IMG/VR virus record: IMGVR_UViG_3300048088_000132
Span: 1 to 58,827 of that record
DNA from: a virus
Length of the DNA stretch: 58,827 nucleotides
Direction: 5' to 3' (one strand)
Positions 30,316 through 39,185 of the stretch are shown here, in pieces. Numbering within the stretch: the first letter of the stretch is position 1; the number at the start of each line of letters is the position of its first letter. The notes under the pieces were generated by a model that saw only the letters and a program-made list of their open reading frames with translations, was not told the origin of the DNA and searched no databases. The translations under genes and the position numbers were made by a program.

Positions 30316-31375
30316 CGCGCTTCAGCGTACGCTTCTTGGCTGGCATGGGGCGCACGTTGTCAGTGTCAGTGCGCCCGAGCAGCCGGTGTCGTACCTCACC
30401 ATCGAGCGCTGACACCAGGGCAGGCTCGTTCTCGATCGCAGCGAACAGAGCCTCCTTGCCCCGCCAGGAGCGACCGGCGTACTTGTAGACGCTGGAACGC
30501 TGCTCAATGATGTCCAGGTCCAAGGCGATGTTGCCGACCTGCTTGCCGAGGTCGTAGCTCCCGGCCCGATGGTTGGGGGTGTCCTCCCAGTAGAAGTCCA
30601 TGGCTGCGGAGCGCTGCGGGGGACTCGTCTTGTTCTTGCTGATGCGGACCTTGAACCCGAGCCCCGTGCGGTGCTTGTCGGTGCCCAGCCACTCGTCGCG
30701 ACGCACCTCCATGCGGACCATGTAGAAGAACTCCTTGGCCCGACCGTACGGCGTGACTCGGTTGTCGCCGTAGGTGTAGCCCACCTTCTCCCGCCACTGG
30801 CTGATGATGATCCCGAGGCAGGCCCGGTCTGGTGTGGTGAGGCTGCGGCGCTGGGCGCTGCTCGACTTCCGCATGAACTTGCCCGTGATGCGGGCACCGA
30901 GGGCCACCTGGACCTGGTCCATGGCCTTCTCGTCCTCCTCAGTGGGAGTGAGGCTGGAGAGACTGTCGATGACGACAGCGTCAACCAGGCGGTCATCGAT
31001 CATCTCGATGGCGATTTGGAAGGCGTCCTCCATGACCTGGGTGGAGGCCACGATCATGCGGTTCATGTCAACGCCGCAGGTGATGGCCCACGGCACGACG
31101 AAGGGCTCGCTCGCTATCCACAGGCAGTGGAAATCCCTGTTGATAACTTGGTTGGCGGCGATGGTCTTGAGAGCGATTACCGATTTACCGTTGGATGGTT
31201 CACCCTCGATGGAGCACCAGCAGTTCATGGGAAAGCCGCCGCCCAGCGCCAGGTCCAGGGACAACGACCCTGTCGTGATGCGTGGGATCTCGTGGCCGAT
31301 CATGTCAGAGCCGAGCAGGAGGGTGCCCTCACCCAGGTTCTTGTTCACGCGTGCTACCACGCTGGTGATGGACAT
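30305..31375 (-). CDS. recA: RecA/UvsX-like recombinase
   Basis: 356 residues. ITTGSLSLDLALGGG is the RecA N-core start, Walker A is GEPSNGKS (58-65), Walker B is VVIDSL (134-139), and RAKEFFYMVRMEVRR is typical of phage RecA. It forms filaments on ssDNA and drives strand exchange. The C-terminus is unusual: GRTDTDNVRP, coded by a 13-bp repeat, then AKKRTLKRVAS, a basic tail nearly identical to that of the 137-aa protein at 4612. Cellular RecA usually ends acidic, so this tail is likely a phage-specific tether or regulator. Confidence 0.85.
   Translation of the reverse strand: MSITSVVARVNKNLGEGTLLLGSDMIGHEIPRITTGSLSLDLALGGGFPMNCWCSIEGEPSNGKSVIALKTIAANQVINRDFHCLWIASEPFVVPWAITCGVDMNRMIVASTQVMEDAFQIAIEMIDDRLVDAVVIDSLSSLTPTEEDEKAMDQVQVALGARITGKFMRKSSSAQRRSLTTPDRACLGIIISQWREKVGYTYGDNRVTPYGRAKEFFYMVRMEVRRDEWLGTDKHRTGLGFKVRISKNKTSPPQRSAAMDFYWEDTPNHRAGSYDLGKQVGNIALDLDIIEQRSSVYKYAGRSWRGKEALFAAIENEPALVSALDGEVRHRLLGRTDTDNVRPMPAKKRTLKRVAS
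30359..30371 (+). repeat. 13-bp repeat GTCAGTGTCAGTG
   Basis: This perfect copy lies in the recA coding region, in the TDTD codons between the core domain and the basic tail. Confidence 0.85.
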
Positions 31376-31410
31376 GTACGGAGACTAGACCACCTACAAG
31401 TGATCGTGGG

Positions 31411-31872
31411 TCATGCGCTGTGAGCGAACTCGCCTTGCTCCCACAGGCCGTTCCACCCGCAGTCGGTGCACATGGGTGCCGCCTCGCGCTGACCCTCGAA
31501 GCGACGGAACAGCACACCGTCACACCGAGGGCAGTGCTGCGCTTCCTTCTGTCCCTTACCGCCGCGCCAGAACGCAGCGAGCGTCAGGAAGTTGTCCGGG
31601 TTGATGGCACCCCTCGGGATGCGAGATGTGTCAACAGGAGGGGGTGGCACCGGAGCCCACGGATCACGGTGGCCCGGGGTCCCGATACCGAGCGCTGCCA
31701 GTTGCTCCTGGGTGTTGTCGTAGGCAGGCGGCGCGCCCTGCTGTTGATAGTACGCCTGGGGCGGGGGCTGAGCCTGCGGGTAGTAGTACGGGCTGCCCTG
31801 AGCCGGGGGCTGCGGTGCCCGCCCAGCCAGGCCACCGAAGTGACGCTGGTACCAACTCGCACTGTCACTCAT
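31411..31872 (-). CDS. Pro/Gln-rich zinc-ribbon protein
   Basis: 153 residues. The first 80 are low complexity (Pro, Gln, Tyr, Ala; YYYPQAQPPPQAYYQQQ). The C-terminus is a zinc ribbon, CPRCDG and CTDCGW. The combination suggests a flexible adaptor that binds nucleic acid or a replisome protein. It overlaps the 101-aa gene by 8 bp and precedes recA by 35 bp. Confidence 0.6.
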   Translation of the reverse strand: MSDSASWYQRHFGGLAGRAPQPPAQGSPYYYPQAQPPPQAYYQQQGAPPAYDNTQEQLAALGIGTPGHRDPWAPVPPPPVDTSRIPRGAINPDNFLTLAAFWRGGKGQKEAQHCPRCDGVLFRRFEGQREAAPMCTDCGWNGLWEQGEFAHSA

Positions 31873-32170
31873 ACCGCATCCACCCCTCCAACATCGTGAT
31901 CACAGCCATAGCGTAGGTGGTCAACCACGCAGTGCGCTCATCGTGACCATCCACGAGCGCCAACACCTGGGCAGCATCCTCGGCTGCGCTCGTGAGCAGA
32001 GTCAACAGAGCCTCGTCGGAGGCCAGCCGCTCCATACGGGCCTCGGAGTCCAGCTTCTCAGCCGTCCGTACCTCCGGGGACGCATCGATGAGCCCGAACA
32101 TGTGACACAGCAGGTCAGACGACACCGGCCATGCCATGTCCAGGAGGAACCGGCGCCGCAGCGCGGTCAT
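31865..32170 (-). CDS. Small helical protein coupled to DNA polymerase
   Basis: 101 residues from ATG 32170, which overlaps the polymerase stop (ATGA). It is mainly helical and acidic (SEARMERLASDEALLTLL) with an aromatic C-terminus. There is no recognised family. Tight coupling to the polymerase gene hints at an accessory role. Confidence 0.55.
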   Translation of the reverse strand: MTALRRRFLLDMAWPVSSDLLCHMFGLIDASPEVRTAEKLDSEARMERLASDEALLTLLTSAAEDAAQVLALVDGHDERTAWLTTYAMAVITMLEGWMRYE

Positions 32171-34173
32171 CACTTCGCTTCGTTCCAGGCTCTCGCTATT
32201 CCGCACGACACCACCAGGGGTACATCGATGATCGGCCGGTTCCCCCGCATGATACCGCCCATCGCCTGCACCATGATGTCCCGGCATTCCTCAGCCTTGT
32301 CCTCAGGAGCCACGGCAATAAGCTCGTCGTGAACAGTCAACAGCAACTTGAACGGCTGGCCAGGCAGGGCTTGGAAGGCCCGGTCCACCCGGAGCATGGC
32401 GATCTTCATGATCTCTGCCGCAGTACCCTGGATGCGATGGTTCCATGCCTGGCGCTCAGCCCGGGTCCTCAACTCGTTGTCGCTGAAGGCGTACAGATCA
32501 GGAAGCCGCCGCCGTCGCCCCAGTAGAGTGGTGACGTAGGGAGGGGTTCTCTTGGGGTCCTTGCGGTCCCCCCTCCGGTCGGCTTCCAAGAGAACCGCCC
32601 TGCGCCACGGCTTGATGGTGGCGAAGCGGGCGTAGTACTTGTCCATGAACACCCGAGCTACGTCCTCCGGGATGCCTGCGGCCATGAGTCGGCCCAGGCC
32701 AGCGCCGTAGGAGATGGCGAAGTTGATGGTCTTGCCCGCTGTGTTGCGCTCCTCGTGACTCAACTTGCTGGCTGGCTTGCCGAGGATGAACGCTGCCGTC
32801 TCAGCGTGGATGTCGAGCCCTTCGAGGAAGATGCCCATCATCACCGGGTCCTGGAGGAAGTGCGCGAAGACCCGTAGCTCGATCTGGTCGTAGTCACACA
32901 CCACCAGGAGGCAACCTGGCGGGGCGATGAACATCTCACGAATGTTCGCCCCGCTGCCCTCCCGAGGGATGTTCTGGAGGTTTGGCTCCGTGGAACTCAG
33001 ACGACCCGTGACCGTGCGGTGCTGCGTCAACTGAGTGTGGATGTACGTGATCCCGTCCGTCGCAGTGGCAGCCCTCGCCTTGAGCCCGATGATGTAGGTG
33101 GAGTGGAGCTTCTTGAGTTCAGCGTGATGCAGGAAGCAGTCGCACAGGTCGTTGTTGGGCGCGTACTCCTCCATCGTGTACTGATCGAGTACCGGAGTGT
33201 GCGTCTTCGGCGTGTACTTGAGCGGCTTGAGCCCCTGCCCCTTCGGCTTGTCACCGAACAACAGGTCCCGCTTCTTGTTGGTGTTGGTCAACTCGAAGGG
33301 CTCACCCGTGATGGTCCAGGCCCGCTCCTCCCACTGCTCGATCTCCTCGGCCAGGTACTTCTCGACCTGGTCCAGCTTTGTTAGATCAACAGCGATGCCG
33401 TTGGTCTGCGTACGCATCAACGTGGGGTAGAGATCCATCTCCAGCTTGAGCAGGGACAGGAGATCTTCGCGCTCCATCCGAGCCCGGGTCTCCTTCCAGT
33501 ACAGCCAGAGCAGGTAGGCATCCTTGGCCAGGTACCGAGCCACGTCATCGATGGGCTCCGTCTGGATCGTCTTGCCGAGCTTGGGGTAGTACGTCTTGCG
33601 CCGCACCTTGTCCGTGATGCGGAGCCAGTCGAGGATGACCTCCTTCAACTCGTAGTTGCGCCGGTTCTCATCACAGATGTGCGTCATGATCATCGGGTCC
33701 TCGTAGGGACCAGTTGGTACCGCACCGCCGTAGTACTTGGCGATGGTCATGAGATCGAACCGTGCGTTCCAGGCCACCTTGATCTGGTCCCCGAACAACA
33801 GCGGCTCCAGTTCCTTGAAGACGACGGCCGGGTCTAGCTGTGGTGGTGGAGGCGCGTAGACAGGCGGCACCTTGCGGACGACCTTGGCCTGAGAGAGCTT
33901 GCCACTCAGGAGGACGCGCCGGTTCTCCTCAGGCGGGAGCACCTTCTCCTCGGTGCCTGGCGTGAGCATGCGCCCTCGCTGGTGGCCCATTGGTACCAAG
34001 TACACCTGCCCGTAGCTGGCGAGGCCGATCCAGGTGACCCAGTTCGAGAAGACATCGAGCCCGTTCGTCTCGACGTCAAAGGAGAAGGCGGGCTGCTCAC
34101 CCAGCATGGAGACGGCGTACTTCAGTTCACTACGGGTGGTGATCAGATGCGGGAGTATCACTGACACTGACAC
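32170..34173 (-). CDS. polA: Family A DNA polymerase with 3'-5' exonuclease domain
   Basis: About 667 residues. The N-terminal proofreading domain has FDVETNG and a later NARFDLM. The polymerase motifs are A DYDQIELRV, B RNTAGKTINFAISYGAG and C TVHDELI. There is no 5' nuclease domain, as in T7-like and other phage Pol A enzymes. It replicates the phage genome with the DnaB, primase and DnaC-like proteins at 41-44 kb. The start is uncertain: TTG 34185, or GTG 34173, 34167 or 34161, the last three within a 13-bp repeat. No ribosome site is clear. A strong hairpin lies upstream. Confidence 0.9.
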   Translation of the reverse strand: MSVSVILPHLITTRSELKYAVSMLGEQPAFSFDVETNGLDVFSNWVTWIGLASYGQVYLVPMGHQRGRMLTPGTEEKVLPPEENRRVLLSGKLSQAKVVRKVPPVYAPPPPQLDPAVVFKELEPLLFGDQIKVAWNARFDLMTIAKYYGGAVPTGPYEDPMIMTHICDENRRNYELKEVILDWLRITDKVRRKTYYPKLGKTIQTEPIDDVARYLAKDAYLLWLYWKETRARMEREDLLSLLKLEMDLYPTLMRTQTNGIAVDLTKLDQVEKYLAEEIEQWEERAWTITGEPFELTNTNKKRDLLFGDKPKGQGLKPLKYTPKTHTPVLDQYTMEEYAPNNDLCDCFLHHAELKKLHSTYIIGLKARAATATDGITYIHTQLTQHRTVTGRLSSTEPNLQNIPREGSGANIREMFIAPPGCLLVVCDYDQIELRVFAHFLQDPVMMGIFLEGLDIHAETAAFILGKPASKLSHEERNTAGKTINFAISYGAGLGRLMAAGIPEDVARVFMDKYYARFATIKPWRRAVLLEADRRGDRKDPKRTPPYVTTLLGRRRRLPDLYAFSDNELRTRAERQAWNHRIQGTAAEIMKIAMLRVDRAFQALPGQPFKLLLTVHDELIAVAPEDKAEECRDIMVQAMGGIMRGNRPIIDVPLVVSCGIARAWNEAK
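34159..34171 (-). repeat. 13-bp repeat GTCAGTGTCAGTG (minus orientation)
   Basis: This perfect copy overlaps the candidate start codons of the polymerase gene, where a bound protein could control its initiation. Confidence 0.85.
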
Positions 34174-34191
34174 ATCGTGCCACAACGAGAA

Positions 34192-34232
34192 GAGGGTGGT
34201 GATCAGCCCCCCAAAGTCCGATCACCACCCTC
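34192..34232 (-). terminator. Strong hairpin between ssDNA-binding and polymerase genes
   Basis: Perfect 13-bp arms (34192-34204 and 34220-34232) with a 15-nt loop. On the minus strand CTTCTCGTT follows the stem. It probably ends or attenuates the upstream operon. Confidence 0.65.
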
Positions 34233-34285
34233 ATTCCCTGTGCCCGAGGTACAGCTTGTAGCCCTAACGGTAACTTGTCAAGCTG

Positions 34286-35086
34286 TCAAGACCCCCAGGA
34301 CTTCTCGCTGGTGTCCTCACCGGTCATCTCGGCGGCGACTTCCTCCAGTTCACGGCGGGTATTCATGGTGATGATCTCAGCCGTGTAGCTCTTCTCCTTG
34401 AGCTTGGCTAGCTGGGCGTCATCGAGCGGTGGCGTGCTCCAGTCCTCCAAGAGGTCCCGACCCCGGACGGGGTTCACCATGGTCGTCTTCTGCTGCCGCT
34501 GGGAGGCCTCGCTCATGCTCACGGCGAAGTACAACTCCCGCTTGTCGAGCGGGCCGATCTTGGGGTCGGTGTGGTAGGTCTTCAACTGCTGACTCAACTT
34601 GACGCCGCAGTCCCACGTCTTGTTCTGCGCCACGCCGTCGTCACTGAGGACGGCGAGGTTGAACGCCGTCACCGCACCGGGCTTGTCCCCGATGTCACAG
34701 AGAGGGCACTCCTTCCCCACGGACTGGAAGCACACGTAGGCCCGCTTGCCGATACCCACGCGATCGATCCAGTGACGCCGGAAGCTGGCGTACGGGGTGG
34801 CCTCCAAGATCTTGACGATCTGAGTGTCCTTCGTGGGCCGGAACGCCTGGGCGTACTGGCTTGTTGAGTCAATGGTCTCCTGGCTGGCTCCCCAGCCACT
34901 GCGGATCGCTCCATCACTGTCTAGATCAGGAGGCCCGCCACCGTTGCTACCCGACCCCATGGTGGGGCGCTCGTCGTAGTCGTACTCGGGGTCCGCAGCA
35001 CGTGGTGTTGCTGCGGGACGCTTGGACACTGGCGCACTCGGCTTCGCCGGGGCGCGCTTCATGACGCGCTTCGCTGGCTCTGGCAT
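34286..35086 (-). CDS. Single-stranded DNA-binding protein candidate (gp32-like)
   Basis: 266 residues. A zinc-type segment RAYVCFQSVGKECPLCDIGD followed by AFNLAVL matches the layout of T4 gp32-like ssDNA-binding proteins in large phages. The C-terminal region is acidic (EEVAAEMTGEDTSE), the usual protein-interaction tail. The N-terminus PEPAKRVMKRAPAKP carries the basic terminal motif, closely matching the MoxR-type ATPase N-terminus. It lies between an HTH gene and the polymerase. Confidence 0.6.
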   Translation of the reverse strand: MPEPAKRVMKRAPAKPSAPVSKRPAATPRAADPEYDYDERPTMGSGSNGGGPPDLDSDGAIRSGWGASQETIDSTSQYAQAFRPTKDTQIVKILEATPYASFRRHWIDRVGIGKRAYVCFQSVGKECPLCDIGDKPGAVTAFNLAVLSDDGVAQNKTWDCGVKLSQQLKTYHTDPKIGPLDKRELYFAVSMSEASQRQQKTTMVNPVRGRDLLEDWSTPPLDDAQLAKLKEKSYTAEIITMNTRRELEEVAAEMTGEDTSEKSWGS

Positions 35087-35110
35087 GGTGTTCCTTTGGT
35101 GTGTTCCGGT

Positions 35111-35572
35111 CTAGGTGTTCCTGCTGGTGTGTTTCTGTAGTGCCAAGAAGGCCTGTACGAGCTTCGCCGTGAACCGAGGTCCAGGTGGAAGCCCGTCGAG
35201 GATGTGTTCCTCTCTGGCAATCCGCACCATAGCCTCCACCTGCGGCCGGGTCCAGAGCCTGTCCCCCACATGTTTGAGGGTGCTGGTCTTCGGCTTGGTG
35301 GACCGGAACGTGGCCGGGGGGATGACCTCCCGCCGCTCCCACGTTCGGATGGTACGGACACTGCGGTGCAGCGCTAGAGCAACGTGGCGGATGGTGAAGA
35401 ACTCCGTTGACACACCATTGTGCATGAGCATCCGAGGGTGATCGTCCCACTCCTCCAAGGGCTGCGGGCCAGCAGGAGCCTTGGCCTCCTGTTGACGCAG
35501 CAAAGGCACCCGCTTGCCGGGGAAGTCCCTCAGATCCTCGAAGAGCTTGTCAACCCTGTCGTCACTCATCAT
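35111..35572 (-). CDS. MerR-like helix-turn-helix DNA-binding protein
   Basis: 153 residues. FFTIRHVALALHRSVRTIRTWERREVIPPATF is a winged HTH of the MerR/excisionase type: a short helix, turn, recognition helix, then wing with WTRPQVEAM. It probably binds DNA as a regulator or accessory factor. Two tandem ATGs occur at 35572 and 35569. It is the only clear transcription-factor-like protein in the window and so a candidate to read the TGASTCAAC or 13-bp elements. Confidence 0.7.
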   Translation of the reverse strand: MMSDDRVDKLFEDLRDFPGKRVPLLRQQEAKAPAGPQPLEEWDDHPRMLMHNGVSTEFFTIRHVALALHRSVRTIRTWERREVIPPATFRSTKPKTSTLKHVGDRLWTRPQVEAMVRIAREEHILDGLPPGPRFTAKLVQAFLALQKHTSRNT

Positions 35573-35578
35573 CCTCGT

Positions 35579-36031
35579 TCACAGCTTGACCCGCTGTGGC
35601 ACGAAGGCGTACGTCTCGCTCACCACGTACAGCGACTCCAGGTCGGCATCGCTGATCTTGCCGGTGAAGTTGAGGCCGAGGATCTTGTCCTCGTCCAGCG
35701 CCACGATGGTCTGCGTGCACTGGTTGTAGAGCTTGCGGGCCGTCAGGTACTCCTCGGCCGCTTCGATGTCGAGCGTGCGGGACACCCGGCGCTCTGCCTT
35801 GATGCCCTTGATGCGACCCTCGACCGGATCATCAGGCCAGTTGATCCAGTAGTGCCCAGCCTCGTCCCGAGTGCCGGACTCCTCCAGGATGGCGAGCAGT
35901 TCCTGACGCCGGTCTTCCTTGTCCTTGCCGAACTGCTTGACGGCGTCGTCAGCGTGCAGCCAGTGCTTCGCCGCGATGCGAGGGTCGAGCTTCACTCGCC
36001 GGGTGCTGCGCTTCAGCGTCTTCGTAGGCAT
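35579..36031 (-). CDS. First gene of the leftward recombination operon, unknown
   Basis: 150 residues from ATG 36031; the ATG at 36058 lies upstream of the -10 and is unlikely. The N-terminus MPTKTLKRSTRRVKLD carries the basic terminal motif. The body is charged and helical with a WINWPDDP core and a beta end. It has no recognised family. The promoter -10 is 6 nt from the ATG, so the message is probably leaderless. Confidence 0.6.
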   Translation of the reverse strand: MPTKTLKRSTRRVKLDPRIAAKHWLHADDAVKQFGKDKEDRRQELLAILEESGTRDEAGHYWINWPDDPVEGRIKGIKAERRVSRTLDIEAAEEYLTARKLYNQCTQTIVALDEDKILGLNFTGKISDADLESLYVVSETYAFVPQRVKL

Positions 36032-36037
36032 GGTCAC

Positions 36038-36065
36038 ATTATAACATGGCTTGACCATTCACCAA
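36038..36065 (-). promoter_or_regulatory. Sigma70-like leaderless promoter for the recombination operon
   Basis: On the minus strand TTGGTG (36065-36060), 16 nt, TATAAT (36043-36038), then 6 nt to the ATG at 36031. It is of the host sigma type, unlike the phage GGCCCAT promoters. Confidence 0.65.
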
Positions 36066-36105
36066 TGAGTCATACGAACTATGTTCCCCAGGTCAGAGGC
36101 CATCC

Positions 36106-36117
36106 TAGTGTGACGGC
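36106..36117 (+). promoter_or_regulatory. -10 element of a leaderless promoter for the secreted protein gene
   Basis: TAGTGT (36106-36111) then 6 nt to the ATG, the same leaderless spacing as the divergent gene. No clear -35 is seen. A TGAGTCA core occurs at 36065-36071. Confidence 0.4.
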
Positions 36118-39117
36118 ATGATCAGGAGACTAGTCACAGTCGCCCTGCTCGCCATGGGGTTGGCGATGGTACCACTTGCCACCTCAGCGAGCGCGGCGCC
36201 ACCATCCGTACCCGTTGGGTTCAAGGCCATCCAGTACGACGCTGGCATGTTCGAGTACGACCTCACGAACTTCATCGAGATCCCCGGGACCAACACCCTC
36301 ATAGCCACCGGCAAGTCCGGCCGCATGACCCGTGTTGACATAACGGGTGACGGCATGGACCCCAGTGACGCCAACGTCACAGTGTTCCCTCAGGGCATGC
36401 CGACCTACTACCAGGGTGACCGTGGACTCCTGGGCATCACCCTGGCGAGCGACTACGCCACGTCCAAGCACGTGTTCCTGCTGTGGGACTACTGCCAACA
36501 GCAGCCTGGTCACCCGGTGGCGTCAGACGACCAGCAGTGCATCCCCGATGGAGGCCTACCCACTGGTCGGCTCTCCCGCATGACGCTGACCGGCACCGCC
36601 ACTGCTCCCACCGGGCTCGACTTCACCAGCGAAGTCGTGCTGATGGACAACCTGCCCTCGTGGTCACCCACACCTGGCGCGCCGTGCACCGACAGCCACA
36701 CCATCGGCTCCGTCATCTCAGACGGCGGGGGTGGTCTGTTCGTCGGCAACGGCGACGGCTCCGGCTACTGCGGTGTCGGGGATGCCGCGTCACTAGCCGC
36801 GCAGGACATCTTCTCGCCCCGAGGCAAGATCTTCCACATCAACGAAGACGGCACGCCCGTCGCCAACAACCCGTTCCTCACCGCCAAGATCGACGGTACC
36901 AACGACTACCCGATCCGGGATGAGTATTGGGCGCAGCGGGTGTACGCCTACGGCTTCCGCAACCCGTTCCGCTTCTCGACGGCCCAACTCGATAGCCACG
37001 TTCCTGAGTTGGTCGTGGGTGACGTGGGCTGGAACACCACCGAAGAGGTGGACACCGTCACCGCTTTCGACGGCACCACCACTGGCGAGAACTTCGGGTG
37101 GCCCTGCCTGGAAGGCACTGGACCTGGCCCCTTCGCTGGCAACGCCAAGTGCGGTACCAACCTCGTAGCACCTAGTACCACGTGGGATCACAACAACCAG
37201 CAGTCAGCCGTCGTCGGCGGCGTAGTCGCACCGCGAGGGTGGGGCAGCCAAGCATTCATCTTCGGGGACTACGCCCGTGGTGACCTGTTCATCGGTGATC
37301 ACTCCCATCCGTTTGGCGCGCTGGGCCAGTGGGGCTCGATCACCAGCATCCAGAAGTGCTTCCCCAACTCGGGCAGCATCGATGGTGACGTGTGCGTGTC
37401 CGACATCGGCAAGCCTGGTACCGGCCCCGGCAAGATCACCCGCATCCATGCCACCGGTACCACCAACGCCAACCCGACCGTCAGCATCTCGGGCGCTCCA
37501 CTCATCGGCCAAGCCCCAGTGAACGTGCAGTGGGCCACGCCCAACGCCATCGACCCGGACGGCAACATCGCCTCGTACTCGTGGAGCTTCGGGGACGGCA
37601 CGCCACCGCTGACTGGTACCGGGCAGCCCACCGGCCTGAGCCACGTGTACACAACGCCAGGCTCCTACGTCGCCGTGCTCACGGTCACCGACAACGGCAA
37701 CGCCACCGCCTCGGCTACACAGACGGTAACGGTTGGCAACAACCCACCGGTCCTGACGGTGACCGGCCCGCCGAACAACACCTTCTTCAAGATCGGTGAT
37801 CCGATCCACGTCATCGCATCAGCGACCGACAAGGACGGTGACGTGGTGGGCATCACGTACCAGCCGGTCATCCACCACTGCCCCACGCCTGGTGACTGCC
37901 ACGTGCACCCCCAGGCCATCCAGGACAGCCCGAACCTGACGTTCCCGAGCCATGGTGACGACAGCCCGGACTACTACCTGGAAGTGGTGGTGCGAGCCAC
38001 GGACGCTCGTGGTGCCGTGGTGCAGCAGTCGGTGAACTACCTCCTGTCGGCTGCCACGCCGCCTGAGGTGCCGCCTGTCGAGCCGCCGATCGTGCCGCCC
38101 ACTCAGACGCTCAGGTTCAATCCTCAGCCGCCTCAGCGGCTCGTGGACACCCGTACCGAATCCGCACCGATGCAAGCCGGTGCGGTCGAGTCGGTCAACC
38201 TCGGTGGCCACAAGGCAGCGATGCTGACGGTCACCGCCACCCAGCCAGTAGCACCGGGCTACCTCACGGTGTACCCATGTGGTACCAACCCTGGCACCTC
38301 CACGGTGAACTACGACACCGGGCAGAACGTCAGCAACGTGGCCATCGTGAGCATCCCCGCCGATGGGTGGGTGTGCTTCGTGAGCAACCAGCAGACGGAC
38401 ATGGTGGTGGACCTGTCGGGGTACTTCGACCCGACCGGCCTGGGCTACCAGCCCATCAACCCGGTGCGGGTGTTCGACTCCCGGCCCAACGCCTTCGCGG
38501 CAGGGCATCAGATCGTGTTCAACCAGGCCGGAGTGCCTGAGGGCACCGCCGCCATGATGATGAACCTCACGGTGACGGAACCTCAGGCCGCTGGCTACCT
38601 ACGGGCCTACCCCTGTGCCGCCGAGGACGGCACGTCCAACGTGAACTACGCAGCGGGCCAGACGATCGCCAACTTCGCGGCGGTGCAGTCACCGGGAGGC
38701 ACGTTCTGCTTCCGGAGCTACGCCAACACACAGGTGGTCGATGACCTGGCCGGGTACTTCCTCAACCAGGGCGGCAACAACCTCACGTCGGTCACCCCGA
38801 CACGGCTGTTCGACACCCGCTCATCCGAGGGCTTCACCCGCCTGGCCGCAGGTCAGGAGCTTGCGGTGAACCTGGGCCTACCCACCGGCTCGACGGCTGC
38901 GGTGCTCAACATCACCGTCGCTGACCCGAGCGCCGATGGCTACGTGCAGGTGTACCCCTGCGGGGTGAACCCCACCACCAGTTCAGTCAACTACGTAGCC
39001 CACCAGGTGAGCGCCGCCAACATGACGGTGGTCAAGATCCCGGCGAACGGTCAGGTGTGCTTCAAGAGCTTCGCCAACACCGATCTGATCGTTGACCTGT
39101 CAGGGTGGTTCAAGTAG
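36118..39117 (+). CDS. Secreted glucose/sorbosone dehydrogenase-like protein with PKD domain and three surface repeats
   Basis: 999 residues. A Sec signal peptide (RRLVTVALLAMGLAMV, cleavage near ASA) leads to a beta-propeller of the PQQ-dependent sugar dehydrogenase type (about 30-445): VYAYGFRNPFRFS, ELVVGDVGWNTTEEVDTV, GENFGWP. A PKD domain follows (about 455-540; SYSWSFGDGTPP). Three ~110-residue repeats (about 670-999) each contain [LF][VF]D[TS]R, a YPCG or YPCA, SxVNY, and VVDLSGYF-like ends, as found in secreted actinobacterial proteins. The gene stands alone, rightward between two leftward operons, with its own promoter and terminator. It is most likely a moron that alters the infected cell surface; quinone-dependent activity is not proven. 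Confidence 0.8.
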   Translation: MIRRLVTVALLAMGLAMVPLATSASAAPPSVPVGFKAIQYDAGMFEYDLTNFIEIPGTNTLIATGKSGRMTRVDITGDGMDPSDANVTVFPQGMPTYYQGDRGLLGITLASDYATSKHVFLLWDYCQQQPGHPVASDDQQCIPDGGLPTGRLSRMTLTGTATAPTGLDFTSEVVLMDNLPSWSPTPGAPCTDSHTIGSVISDGGGGLFVGNGDGSGYCGVGDAASLAAQDIFSPRGKIFHINEDGTPVANNPFLTAKIDGTNDYPIRDEYWAQRVYAYGFRNPFRFSTAQLDSHVPELVVGDVGWNTTEEVDTVTAFDGTTTGENFGWPCLEGTGPGPFAGNAKCGTNLVAPSTTWDHNNQQSAVVGGVVAPRGWGSQAFIFGDYARGDLFIGDHSHPFGALGQWGSITSIQKCFPNSGSIDGDVCVSDIGKPGTGPGKITRIHATGTTNANPTVSISGAPLIGQAPVNVQWATPNAIDPDGNIASYSWSFGDGTPPLTGTGQPTGLSHVYTTPGSYVAVLTVTDNGNATASATQTVTVGNNPPVLTVTGPPNNTFFKIGDPIHVIASATDKDGDVVGITYQPVIHHCPTPGDCHVHPQAIQDSPNLTFPSHGDDSPDYYLEVVVRATDARGAVVQQSVNYLLSAATPPEVPPVEPPIVPPTQTLRFNPQPPQRLVDTRTESAPMQAGAVESVNLGGHKAAMLTVTATQPVAPGYLTVYPCGTNPGTSTVNYDTGQNVSNVAIVSIPADGWVCFVSNQQTDMVVDLSGYFDPTGLGYQPINPVRVFDSRPNAFAAGHQIVFNQAGVPEGTAAMMMNLTVTEPQAAGYLRAYPCAAEDGTSNVNYAAGQTIANFAAVQSPGGTFCFRSYANTQVVDDLAGYFLNQGGNNLTSVTPTRLFDTRSSEGFTRLAAGQELAVNLGLPTGSTAAVLNITVADPSADGYVQVYPCGVNPTTSSVNYVAHQVSAANMTVVKIPANGQVCFKSFANTDLIVDLSGWFK

Positions 39118-39152
39118 GATCACCCGCAGGTGAGTGGTCAACTGTTGCGGTA

Positions 39153-39180
39153 GAAGAGCCCCCCGGAAGGGGGGCTCTTC
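39153..39180 (+). terminator. Strong bidirectional terminator hairpin
   Basis: 12-bp perfect arms (39153-39164 and 39169-39180) with a GGAA loop lie between the convergent secreted-protein gene and the acidic 95-aa gene. It isolates the moron. Confidence 0.8.
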
Positions 39181-39185
39181 ACATT

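Noticed and set aside
36118-39117. Secreted protein considered as a tail fibre.
   Set aside because: It has a signal peptide, a dehydrogenase-like propeller, an isolated transcription unit and orientation opposite to virion genes.
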